From assembly GCA_038521345.1 (NCBI GenBank), contig JBCBKU010000015.1, forward strand, positions 1 through 64,000: a stretch of DNA of 64,000 nt, read 5' to 3'. The notes under the pieces were generated by a model that ran no database searches, was not told the origin of the DNA, and saw nothing but the letters and a program-made list of their open reading frames with translations. Of the stretch, positions 51,962 through 59,613 are shown piece after piece (position 1 is the stretch's first letter; the number at the start of each line of letters is the position of its first letter). The position numbers were made by a program, and so were the translations under genes. Origin of the DNA: JBCBKU01 sp038521345. Its GTDB lineage: Bacteria; Pseudomonadota; Alphaproteobacteria; Rhodobacterales; Rhodobacteraceae.

Positions 51962-53095
51962 TCAGAACGGTTTGACAGCAGTCACAACCGAGGTGACGAA
52001 TGCGCGCCGGGTCCGGATTGTACGGACTTGCTCGAACCCCGCAGCGCGAAGAAGTCCGCCGATTTCCTCGGAAGACCGGGTGCGCCCGGTCCCCATGGCC
52101 AGAGTGTAGATCGCGAAGTACGCATCTCCCGCCCGCTCCGGGCGCGCACCACCAGACATAGGCTCTGCAACAATCAGACGGCCCCCCGCCGGCAGAGCCT
52201 GAAAAACTTTCTTCAGAAGATCCTCAACCGTCGCATCCGCATGGTCATAAAGAACGCGCACAAGGCTTATCGCATCGGCCCCATCGGGCAGTGACTGATC
52301 ACGAAAGGATCCTGCCACAAGCGAAACCCTGTCGGCTAAGCTAGCAGCGCCAAGGCGTTCTTGCGCGGCAGGGCCCACCGCCGGCAAATCGAACAGTGTG
52401 GCCTTCATGTTCGGCTCCGTTCGCAATGCAGCGATCAGAAACGCTCCACTGCCCCCACCAACATCCAAAAGGTGAGATACGCCCCGAAGCGAAACCGCAG
52501 CCAGCGTTTCGTCAGCAACCAAGGCCTGACTGTCGGCCATGAGATCGGAGTACGTGCGCGCCACATCAGGCGCGACGCCGTCTCCGCCGAAGACGTAGGG
52601 CCAGAACCGCGCAAGCTCAGTCTCGGGCGCATCTCGAAAGAAGGCAGCCGGATCGGCGAGATCCCGATAAAGCACAGCGTGATGTCGGATCATGGCCGTT
52701 AGGCCCGGAACGCCTGTAAGTGCGGCGCCTTTGCGTGCGAGGGCATAGACGCCGGGCCGCAACCGGCGCAACAGGCCCAAGGCCGCACCGGCCTGCATAA
52801 GGACTTCGAGGCGCGGTCGGACGATATCCGTTGCCAACGCAAGATCGTCCAGTGTCTGGGGTCCTGGGCGCAGGAGGTTCAGGATATCGAGTTCGATAAG
52901 GGCGGCGAGCACCTGAGAATGGACAAAGCCTGCGACCAGATCAAAGATCGCCTCACCATCTTTGCGAGCATGGCCGCGCGTCAGGGGATTGCGTGCCGCC
53001 CAGCGCTGAAAGCCGGGACGGGCGACGATCCGGTTGCGCCAACCGAGCCAGTCTATCCCAGCCCTGAGGGGCGATGAACGGGCGGTATCGGTCAC
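51962..53095 (-). CDS. crtF: Demethylspheroidene O-methyltransferase
   Basis: CrtF methylates the C1 hydroxyl of demethylspheroidene (or its hydroxy precursors) with SAM. The 377-residue protein has an N-terminal dimerisation domain (RKDGEAIFDLVAGFVHSQVLAALIELDILNLL). The SAM-binding motif is SHLLDVGGGSGAFLIAAL, followed by LVRVLYDHADATVEDLLKK and LIVAEPMSGG. The start is the GTG at 53095, whose GTGA overlaps the crtE stop; the frame is open further upstream but inside crtE. Confidence 0.93.
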   Translation of the reverse strand: MTDTARSSPLRAGIDWLGWRNRIVARPGFQRWAARNPLTRGHARKDGEAIFDLVAGFVHSQVLAALIELDILNLLRPGPQTLDDLALATDIVRPRLEVLMQAGAALGLLRRLRPGVYALARKGAALTGVPGLTAMIRHHAVLYRDLADPAAFFRDAPETELARFWPYVFGGDGVAPDVARTYSDLMADSQALVADETLAAVSLRGVSHLLDVGGGSGAFLIAALRTEPNMKATLFDLPAVGPAAQERLGAASLADRVSLVAGSFRDQSLPDGADAISLVRVLYDHADATVEDLLKKVFQALPAGGRLIVAEPMSGGARPERAGDAYFAIYTLAMGTGRTRSSEEIGGLLRAAGFEQVRTIRTRRAFVTSVVTAVKPF

Positions 53096-53964
53096 TCGCC
53101 CGGAACGGGCCGCCGCGTGGGCGTCATCGGAATGAGTTGTTGTGCTGTTTTCTGGACCATACGTGCGAGTGCAGCTTCGCCGGGACACGAAGGTATCGAA
53201 GCGACGGCGCCTGAAAGCGTATCCTTAAGACGCTGTATGGCGCCATCGACGCCCCACGCCGCAACAGCGTTCGGTCGGGCGTGGACTGCATCTTGGCCCG
53301 CGGGCTTGCCCAGTTCATCTTCGTCCATCAGGGCATCACGCAGATCATCGGCCACCTGAAAGGCCTCGCCAATACGGGCTCCGAGTTCGGTCCAGGGTTC
53401 CGGTGCCTCGCCTGCGGCGACGGCGCCCATCTGCGTGGCGGCAATGAACAGGGCTCCGGTCTTGGCCATGTGGTAAGCTTGGAGATCAACCGCCTCTTCG
53501 CTTTCCCACCCTTGGCCCGCGCAGATACCGCCGGGCATGCCTGAACGGGTTGCAAGAATGCGGGTCAGCGCCATGGCTCGTACCGGATCTTCGACTCGGG
53601 CGAGGATGTCGAAGGCCAGAAAGATCAGGCTGTCGCCGGCGAGGACTGCAAGGGGTTCGGAATAGGCCCGATGGACCGACGGTTTTCCCCGCCGCGTATC
53701 GGCATTGTCAAAGGCGGGCAGATCGTCATGTACAAGGCTACCGCAATGGATGAGCTCCAGCGCCGCCAAAGCTGCATTGGCCGTGGCAGGCTGGTCATCG
53801 CCGCAAGCCAAAGCCACTGACAAAAGAATGGTCGGCCTGATCCGCGCACCGCCTGGTTTGACGGCGTAGTCGAGCGCCTGTGCAAGTCGTGGAGGGGCAG
53901 CCCCGGCCTGTCCATGTCCGATAGCCGCCGACAGCGCGGCTTCGATCCGGGGTGTAAGGGGCAT
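53092..53964 (-). CDS. crtE: Geranylgeranyl diphosphate synthase
   Basis: CrtE elongates FPP/DMAPP with IPP to C20 geranylgeranyl diphosphate, used for both carotenoids and the bacteriochlorophyll tail. The 290-residue protein has KPGGARIRPTILL, the first aspartate-rich motif LVHDDLPAFDNADTRRGKPSVH, the substrate helix around YHMAKTGALFIAA, and the second motif FQVADDLRD. I chose the ATG at 53964 because GGAG precedes it at good spacing. The earlier TTG lies inside operator G and was rejected; ATG 53976 is possible. Confidence 0.95.
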   Translation of the reverse strand: MPLTPRIEAALSAAIGHGQAGAAPPRLAQALDYAVKPGGARIRPTILLSVALACGDDQPATANAALAALELIHCGSLVHDDLPAFDNADTRRGKPSVHRAYSEPLAVLAGDSLIFLAFDILARVEDPVRAMALTRILATRSGMPGGICAGQGWESEEAVDLQAYHMAKTGALFIAATQMGAVAAGEAPEPWTELGARIGEAFQVADDLRDALMDEDELGKPAGQDAVHARPNAVAAWGVDGAIQRLKDTLSGAVASIPSCPGEAALARMVQKTAQQLIPMTPTRRPVPGE

Positions 53965-53985
53965 CGCAGGCTCCATATGACAGAG

Positions 53986-54003
53986 TGTCAATTCTTACTG
54001 ACA
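53986..54003. promoter_or_regulatory. PpsR/CrtJ-type operator G (crtE/crtD)
   Basis: TGTCAATTCTTACTGACA is a perfect TGT-N12-ACA palindrome in the 93-base divergent region between crtE and crtD, closer to crtE. Confidence 0.8.
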
Positions 54004-54009
54004 GTTCAG

Positions 54010-54027
54010 TGTAAATTACTGTGGACA
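54010..54027. promoter_or_regulatory. PpsR/CrtJ-type operator H (crtE/crtD)
   Basis: TGTAAATTACTGTGGACA is a second TGT-N12-ACA, 6 bases from operator G (24 bases start to start), 30 bases before the crtD ATG. The pair can control crtEF and crtDC together. Confidence 0.75.
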
Positions 54028-54057
54028 GATCCTTGCGCCGAGTCAACAATCCCGACC

Positions 54058-55614
54058 ATGGGAGTTCCTGAAGACAAGGTTGTGGTGATCGGTGCCGGAA
54101 TGGGGGGCCTCGCCGCCGCTATGCGGTTGGCCCATGCCGGGTTCGATGTGACGATTGCAGACCGAAACCCATGGGCCGGCGGCAAGATGCGCACTGTGCC
54201 CAGCGCGGCGGGGCCGATAGATGCCGGACCTACGGTTCTAACGATGCGCGACGTGTTCGATGCGCTTTTTGAGGATACCGGAAGCGCACTCGACGCCCAT
54301 GTAAATCTTGAAGCAGAACCATTGCTCGCCCGCCATGTTTGGCCGGACGGGTCGATGTTGGATCTCCATGCGGATGCGGAGGCGAGTGAAACCGCCATTC
54401 GGGCCTTTGCCGGTCCCGCGGAAGCGGCGGCCTTCGTGCGGTTCTCGGAAGAAACTGCGCGCCTCTTTGAAGCGTTCGACGCCCCGATGATGCGGGCGGC
54501 GCGGCCACGGATCCAGGCGCTCGCGGGCGCGGCGATGCGTGACCCGTCGCTTTGGCCGGCGCTTGGCCCCTTTCAGACCCTCGCCCGGCGACTTGCCCGG
54601 CATTTCGAAGACCCGCGGCTGCGACAACTCTTCGGGCGGTATGCGACTTATGTGGGCGGATCGCCCTACGATTCTCCCGCAGTGCTCGGATTGATCTGGC
54701 AGGCCGAGGCGCGTGGCGTCTGGCGTGTGACCGGCGGTATGCACCGGCTTGCCGCGGCCATGGCCAAACGAGCCGAAGATTTGGGTGCTCGGGTGCTCTT
54801 GGGGAATGGGGTGCGTCGGATCGAGGTTCAGGCCGGTTCGATCCGCGGCGTTCAATTGGAAGACGGGACGCGACTGCCGGCGCGGCAAGTTGTCATGGCC
54901 GGGGATCCGCGCGCCCTGGCGGCAGGGCTTCTCGGCAATCACGTCTCCCCAGCAATCCGCCCGCCGAATGCTGAGCCGCGCAGTCTGTCGGCCAATGTCT
55001 GGGCTTTCGCTGCGCGGCCTAGCGGTGTGGATCTAGCTCATCATACAGTCTTCTTTGGTCACGATCCCAGAACCGAGTTCGATCCGTTGCGGCGTGGCAC
55101 ACTGCCCGAGGATCCAACGCTCTACGTATGCGCCGAAGATCGCGGAACCGGGCGGACACCGCCCGCTCTCGAACGTTTCGAAATCATCATGAACGCCCCG
55201 CCTCTGCCGCGCGGCCAGTCAAGGGACCTTGCCACATGTCGGAAACGCACCTTCCCGGTTCTCAAGGCACGCGGGCTCGTCTTTTCGCCGGAACCGCCCG
55301 ACGACGCACTGACCACCCCGATGGGGTTCGAGGCGATCAGCCCAGGGAGCCTCGGCTCCCTTTACGGGCGGAGCCCGCACGGGCTGATGGCGGCGTTCCA
55401 AAGGCCGCACGCCCGGACGGCCGTGCCGGGCCTCTATCTGGCCGGGGGCGGGGCGCATCCGGGGGCGGGGGTGCCGATGGCGACCCTCTCAGGCCGGCAT
55501 GCGGCCGCAGCGATCGAGACGGACCGAACTTTGCGCTCGAAGTCCCGGAGGACGGCTATGCTTGGTGGTACATCGACGGCGTCTCGGACGACGGGCGCCG
55601 CGCCGTCTCGGTAA
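54058..55614 (+). CDS. crtD: Hydroxyneurosporene / methoxyneurosporene desaturase
   Basis: CrtD introduces the C3,4 double bond in the spheroidene branch. The 518-residue flavoprotein starts with VVVIGAGMGGLAAAMRLAHAGFDVTIADRNPWAGGKMRTV (FAD-binding Rossmann fold) and has AGPIDAGPTVLTMRDVFDALFED. The CrtI-family C-terminus LYLAGGGAHPGAGVPMATLSGRHAAAAIE ends near residue 486. A further 30-residue basic tail (to 55614) has no conserved look and is encoded by DNA that carries the CrtC N-terminus in another frame. It is divergent from crtE. Confidence 0.95.
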   Translation: MGVPEDKVVVIGAGMGGLAAAMRLAHAGFDVTIADRNPWAGGKMRTVPSAAGPIDAGPTVLTMRDVFDALFEDTGSALDAHVNLEAEPLLARHVWPDGSMLDLHADAEASETAIRAFAGPAEAAAFVRFSEETARLFEAFDAPMMRAARPRIQALAGAAMRDPSLWPALGPFQTLARRLARHFEDPRLRQLFGRYATYVGGSPYDSPAVLGLIWQAEARGVWRVTGGMHRLAAAMAKRAEDLGARVLLGNGVRRIEVQAGSIRGVQLEDGTRLPARQVVMAGDPRALAAGLLGNHVSPAIRPPNAEPRSLSANVWAFAARPSGVDLAHHTVFFGHDPRTEFDPLRRGTLPEDPTLYVCAEDRGTGRTPPALERFEIIMNAPPLPRGQSRDLATCRKRTFPVLKARGLVFSPEPPDDALTTPMGFEAISPGSLGSLYGRSPHGLMAAFQRPHARTAVPGLYLAGGGAHPGAGVPMATLSGRHAAAAIETDRTLRSKSRRTAMLGGTSTASRTTGAAPSR

Positions 55615-56450
55615 TCGCGTTTATCGGGTCTGTCTTTTCGCCGTGGTATCGCTGGACCGGGCGGCGGCGGCCCCACAACCATGTTTGCATCAACGTTGCG
55701 ACCTACGGACCTGGCGGACGCTTCACTATGACCGACCGGGGCGAAGCCGCGCTGCGTCAGACGCGCGAGACATTCACTGTGGGGCCGTCGTCGCTGCGCT
55801 GGCGGGGTGGGCAGCTCGTAATTGATGTGAACGAGATCTCGTCCCTGCCGCTTGTGTCTCGGGTAAAGGGGCGCATCACCGTAACTCCGGCCGGAGTTAC
55901 AGATGTCGACTTGCCGCTTACGGATGATGGCGCTCATGTCTGGCGACCATTTGCGCCAACGGCCCGGATCGAAGTGGACCTCAACAGGGGCTGGAACTGG
56001 TCCGGACACGGTTATTTTGACGCCAATTTCGGGACGCGTGCCCTTGAGGCCGACTTCAGCGACTGGACATGGGGACGGTTCCCCATTCCAGGCGGGACCG
56101 CGTGTTTTTATGATGCAGGCCGGCGTGACGGGTCGCGGCTGGCCAGCGCCTACCGGTTTGACGAGACAGGCAACGTGACCACATTCGACGCGCCGCCTCT
56201 CACACCTGTCGCAAGATCTCTTTGGGCAGTTCGACGGGAAACGCGGGCCGATCCCGGCTATCGCCCAAGACAGGTGAAAGCGATGCTGGACGCGCCGTTT
56301 TACACGCGATCAGTCGTGCGCACCCAGATTCACGGGCACGAGACGGACGGGGTGCACGAGGCATTGGATCTCAATCGCTTTCGGGGGCCATGGTTGATGC
56401 CAATGCTGGCCGTTCGCGTTCCACGGCGGTCTGGCTGGCAGTTCGATTAG
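55518..56450 (+). CDS. crtC: Carotenoid 1,2-hydratase (hydroxyneurosporene synthase), start unresolved
   Basis: CrtC adds water across the C1,2 double bond of neurosporene or lycopene ends. About 310 residues are recognisable: DGPNFALEVPEDGYAWWYIDGVSDDG, VIAFIGSVFSPWY, NHVCINVATYGPGGRFTMTDRG, NRGWNWSGHGYFDANFGTRALEADFSDWTWGRF. The CrtC frame has no ATG, GTG, TTG, CTG or ATH codon between 55239 and 55517. The given start is therefore only where the conserved sequence begins. An ATG at 55499, with AGG upstream, is one frame off and a +1 shift would join it to CrtC. An in-frame ATG at 55236 would add 94 residues of shadow sequence. The gene overlaps crtD by at least 97 bases. Confidence 0.9.
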   Translation, partial: DGPNFALEVPEDGYAWWYIDGVSDDGRRAVSVIAFIGSVFSPWYRWTGRRRPHNHVCINVATYGPGGRFTMTDRGEAALRQTRETFTVGPSSLRWRGGQLVIDVNEISSLPLVSRVKGRITVTPAGVTDVDLPLTDDGAHVWRPFAPTARIEVDLNRGWNWSGHGYFDANFGTRALEADFSDWTWGRFPIPGGTACFYDAGRRDGSRLASAYRFDETGNVTTFDAPPLTPVARSLWAVRRETRADPGYRPRQVKAMLDAPFYTRSVVRTQIHGHETDGVHEALDLNRFRGPWLMPMLAVRVPRRSGWQFD

Positions 56451-56911
56451 GCCGGAACCGCATCCTTGTTCTTCCGCCAGACCGAGAGATTCAGTGCCGC
56501 CGCGACGGTGACCCAGAGAAGGTAGGGCGCGAACAACAACCCAGCGACCATGTCGAGACGGTAGAACGCCACCATTGTTGCAGCCACTGCCAGCCAAAGG
56601 GCAAGCACGACGATCATTGCCTGATCCATGCGCCTCAGGCCGAAGAAGACCGGGGTCCAGAGCGCATTTAGAGCAATCTGGATCGCGTAAAAGGCCATTG
56701 CGTAGGCGCTGCCGTCGTTGGGCGCGGCGCGTGCCGCAGCAAATGAAATAAGCAGGTAAAGCGTGGTCCACGCTACAGGGAACAGCCAGTTCGGAGGTGT
56801 CCACACCGGTTTCTTTAAGGCCTCGTACCACGTGCCCGGCGGAAATAAGGCACCAGTGGCCCCAGCGGCAAAGCATGATCCAAGGAAGAGTATGAAGAGC
56901 GTCCAATCCAT
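56447..56911 (-). CDS. tspO: Tryptophan-rich sensory protein TspO
   Basis: A five-helix membrane protein of 154 residues in the TspO/MBR family. It shows the tryptophan-rich signature GTWYEALKKPVWTPPNWLFPVAWTTLYLLISFAA, LNALWTPVFFGLRRMDQAMIVVLALWLAV, and YLLWVTVAAALNLSVWRKN. In Rhodobacter sphaeroides TspO is an outer-membrane or envelope protein that binds porphyrins and negatively affects photosynthesis gene expression in oxygen. It is inserted between crtC and crtB and its stop overlaps the crtC stop (4-base TTAG). Confidence 0.94.
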   Translation of the reverse strand: MDWTLFILFLGSCFAAGATGALFPPGTWYEALKKPVWTPPNWLFPVAWTTLYLLISFAAARAAPNDGSAYAMAFYAIQIALNALWTPVFFGLRRMDQAMIVVLALWLAVAATMVAFYRLDMVAGLLFAPYLLWVTVAAALNLSVWRKNKDAVPA

Positions 56912-56920
56912 GCCAAAGAC

Positions 56921-57952
56921 CTAGGCGTGTCGAGCGCCGGGTCCACCGCCCCGCGCGGCCAATTCACGTTGCCGCAGATCGGCAAGAAGGGACAACAGCG
57001 CAGGTGTCCGCCCATGATACGGCTGCGCTGTCGCAGCGGCATCGACAAGAAAGGCGGTTTCGGCCAAAGGCGGCGCGAAAATCACGGCAGACCGTGGTGC
57101 GACGAGCGTGGCGCCCGCGCGGAAAGTCGAACCCGCCAGCCAAGCAATCTTCTGGCCACGGCCCGTGCGTGCCCGCACCGTGATTGAATCGTATCCATTT
57201 CGGCGGACCGCCCCGCCGATACCGCCATAAACGAATCGCGCCGCGTAGATCCCGGGCCGGGCTGCGGGTGGCAAGGCGCCTATGCCCGCTTCCGACCGGC
57301 GATAAAGCCGCTCCGCTTCGGCCAGAAGGCGGCGGATCATGGTCCGGATCGCTGGGGTGGGTTCCGGGCAATCCAGAAACGCGTCGGGTTCAATACCCGC
57401 TTCAGTCAGCCAATCCGTCGGCAGGTACAGACGCTTCGCACGCGCGTCCTCGCCAACATCTCGAGCAATGTTTGTCAGCTGCATGGCCGCACCCAGATCG
57501 CAGGCACGTGCCAATGCGCCAGCCTCGCGCACACCCATAAGAACACACATCATCGCGCCGACGGCCGACGCAACGCGTGCGGAATAAGCGTGCAGATCGG
57601 ACAAGGTCGCGTAGCGCGTGCCGACCGCATCCCAGGCCAGCCCTTCGAGGAGAGCATCGGGAAGCGCGCGCGGCATATCGAACTCTTCCACGACACGGGC
57701 AAAGGCCCTGTCGGCTGGTGCATCATGCGGCTGGCCGGCATAGATCGCGTCAAGCCGCGCCTGCAGGCGCAGAACCGCGGCCGGTTTGGCATCTTGCAAG
57801 TCGACCGCATCGTCGGCCAGTCGGCAGAACGCATAAAGCGCGAGTGCAGGGTCACGGACCTTCGCCGGCAATAGCCGAGAAGCCGCGTGGAACGACAGGG
57901 ATCCGTGCCGGATCGCTTCTCGGCACGCGGCCATATCGGATGCGGCGCTCAT
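56921..57952 (-). CDS. crtB: Phytoene synthase
   Basis: CrtB condenses two geranylgeranyl diphosphates to phytoene. The 343-residue protein has the squalene/phytoene synthase signatures LYAFCRLADDAVDLQDAKP (first Asp-rich motif), YSARVASAVGAMMCVLMG, and MQLTNIARDVGEDARAKRLYLPTDW (second Asp-rich motif with NxxRDxxED). The N-terminal SLSFHAASRLLPAKVRDPALA is typical. It follows crtI with a 4-base ATGA overlap, so crtI-crtB form one operon on the minus strand. Confidence 0.96.
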   Translation of the reverse strand: MSAASDMAACREAIRHGSLSFHAASRLLPAKVRDPALALYAFCRLADDAVDLQDAKPAAVLRLQARLDAIYAGQPHDAPADRAFARVVEEFDMPRALPDALLEGLAWDAVGTRYATLSDLHAYSARVASAVGAMMCVLMGVREAGALARACDLGAAMQLTNIARDVGEDARAKRLYLPTDWLTEAGIEPDAFLDCPEPTPAIRTMIRRLLAEAERLYRRSEAGIGALPPAARPGIYAARFVYGGIGGAVRRNGYDSITVRARTGRGQKIAWLAGSTFRAGATLVAPRSAVIFAPPLAETAFLVDAAATAQPYHGRTPALLSLLADLRQRELAARGGGPGARHA

Positions 57953-59487
57953 TCAGCAGCCAGTGGTTCGGTGGCGATAACTGGCGCCGGCGGGACAAGC
58001 TTGCCCAGAACTTCCGCCGACGAAATCACACCCGGGACGCCCGCACCGGGATGCGTGCCTGCACCCACCAGAAACAATCCGTCGAGTTCTTCGCTAACAT
58101 TGTGCGGACGAAACCACGCCGATTGGAGAATGCGAGGTTCGATCGAGAACCCGGTGCCCATCGGCGCCAGATAGCGATCGCGAAAAGTCTCGGGCGTAAA
58201 GATAAACTCAGTCGAGATTCGTGACCTGAAACCCGGCATCTGCCGTTCGAGAACTGCCGCGACCTTATCCGTGTACCGCTCGGTTTCGCGCGACCAATCG
58301 ACGGGATTGGCGTGGCCAAGATGCGGAACCGGGGAGAGAACATAGAACGTGTCGCCCCCGGGCGGCGCGACCGTTGGATCGGTAACCGATGGCCTGTGTA
58401 CATAGAGGCTCATGTCGTCGGCAAGGTGGCCCTTGGTGAAGATGTCCCGCAAAAGACCTTCATATCGGGGTCCAGCAAGGATCGTGTGGTGATCCATCTC
58501 CGGCCAGAGATCGCGCGTGCCCTTCGTACCAAAGTACCAGACATAAAGCCCCATGGACCATTTGGTTCGATCCAATCGCTTTGGACTCCACCGACGCCTG
58601 CTCGTGCCGGGCAGCAAGTCGCGATAGGTGTGCCCTGCGTCCGCGTTTGACACCACGAGCGATGCAAAATGACGGGTGCCGTCCGCAAGCCGGACGCCCC
58701 TTGCCGAGCCGTTCGCAACTTCGATCCCGGTTACGTCCTGACCGAACAACACCTGCCCGTCCTGACCACGAATGACGCCGACCATCGCATCCGCGATGGC
58801 CTGCACGCCACCCATCGCATAGTGCACGCCGAACTCTTTCTCGAGATAGCTGACAAGCCCGTACATAGACGTCACGTGCCGGGGATCACCACCGATAAAG
58901 AGCGGGTGAAAGCTTAGCGCCATACGCAACCGTTCGTCCCGCACACGGGCGCGCGCCAGCCCAAGGATCGACCGATCTGCGCGCAAGGCGGCAAAGGTTG
59001 GAAGTACCCGCACTGTCTCCCAGATCTTGTGCATGGGCTTGGCCACCATGCCTTCGAAGCCAACGACATAGCGCCGATATGAGTCGCGAAGGAAACGGCG
59101 ATACCCACTGAGATCGCCGGGCGAGAGACGCCCAATCTCGGCCTCCATGGCCTCTGTCGACTGGCGAGCTTTGAACTCGGATCCATCGGGCCAGCGGATT
59201 GTATAGAACGGGTCGAGCGGACGAAGGTCGACGTCCGCACGGAAATCACGCCCGCAGGCAGCCCAGAGTTTCTCGTAAACTTGGGGGACGGTGATGATCG
59301 TCGGCCCCAAATCGAACCGGTGCCCGTCCTGCGTGATCGAACTGCCGCGCCCGCCTGGACGGTCGAGCCGGTCAAATACTGTTACCCGATACCCTTTGGC
59401 TCCAAGACGCATGGCGGCTGCCAGGCCGCCCAACCCGGCGCCGACGACGATGGCGTCCGCTGCGCCAGTAGGATCGTGAAAGGTCAT
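57949..59487 (-). CDS. crtI: Phytoene desaturase
   Basis: CrtI performs sequential desaturations of phytoene to neurosporene (or lycopene). The 512-residue flavoprotein starts with AIVVGAGLGGLAAAMRLGAKGYRVTVFDRLDRPGGRGSSI and has HRFDLGPTIITVPQVYEKLW and GTKGTRDLWPEMDHHTI. The C-terminal signature LFLVGAGTHPGAGVPGVISSAEVLGKLV completes it. Its promoter faces crtA across a 126-base region with two PpsR operators. A possible crtI promoter (TTGTCA, 59522-59517; TACCGT, 59499-59494) would give a nearly leaderless transcript. Confidence 0.97.
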   Translation of the reverse strand: MTFHDPTGAADAIVVGAGLGGLAAAMRLGAKGYRVTVFDRLDRPGGRGSSITQDGHRFDLGPTIITVPQVYEKLWAACGRDFRADVDLRPLDPFYTIRWPDGSEFKARQSTEAMEAEIGRLSPGDLSGYRRFLRDSYRRYVVGFEGMVAKPMHKIWETVRVLPTFAALRADRSILGLARARVRDERLRMALSFHPLFIGGDPRHVTSMYGLVSYLEKEFGVHYAMGGVQAIADAMVGVIRGQDGQVLFGQDVTGIEVANGSARGVRLADGTRHFASLVVSNADAGHTYRDLLPGTSRRRWSPKRLDRTKWSMGLYVWYFGTKGTRDLWPEMDHHTILAGPRYEGLLRDIFTKGHLADDMSLYVHRPSVTDPTVAPPGGDTFYVLSPVPHLGHANPVDWSRETERYTDKVAAVLERQMPGFRSRISTEFIFTPETFRDRYLAPMGTGFSIEPRILQSAWFRPHNVSEELDGLFLVGAGTHPGAGVPGVISSAEVLGKLVPPAPVIATEPLAAE

Positions 59488-59503
59488 AGAGACACGGTAC
59501 TCT

Positions 59504-59521
59504 TGTCCACTTCAGTTGACA
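59504..59521. promoter_or_regulatory. PpsR/CrtJ-type operator I (crtI/crtA)
   Basis: TGTCCACTTCAGTTGACA is a perfect TGT-N12-ACA palindrome in the crtI-crtA divergent region, 17 bases from the crtI ATG. It covers candidate -35 elements of both directions. Confidence 0.75.
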
Positions 59522-59545
59522 ATCACTTGCGACCAGCTGTCATAT
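59516..59545 (+). promoter_or_regulatory. Candidate crtA promoter
   Basis: TTGACA (59516-59521) and TCATAT (59540-59545) are 18 bases apart, about 70 bases upstream of crtA, with the -35 inside operator I. Elements fit sigma-70 moderately well. Confidence 0.45.
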
Positions 59546-59579
59546 AAACCGAATTCTTCTTCCCACGCCTCTCCTCGTG

Positions 59580-59597
59580 TGTCAAACTAAGTTGACA
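59580..59597. promoter_or_regulatory. PpsR/CrtJ-type operator J (crtA leader)
   Basis: TGTCAAACTAAGTTGACA is a perfect TGT-N12-ACA palindrome just before the crtA ribosome binding site, 76 bases from operator I start to start. Confidence 0.75.
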
Positions 59598-59613
59598 GAT
59601 AAGGAGTCCCGCC

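Noticed and set aside
53965..53991. TTG-started longer crtE
   Set aside because: The TTG is part of PpsR operator G; the ATG at 53964 has a proper GGAG and matches the usual CrtE N-terminus.
55236..55517. crtC starting at ATG 55236
   Set aside because: This would add 94 Arg/Gly/Pro-rich residues that are the frame-shifted shadow of conserved crtD sequence; kept only as a formal possibility.
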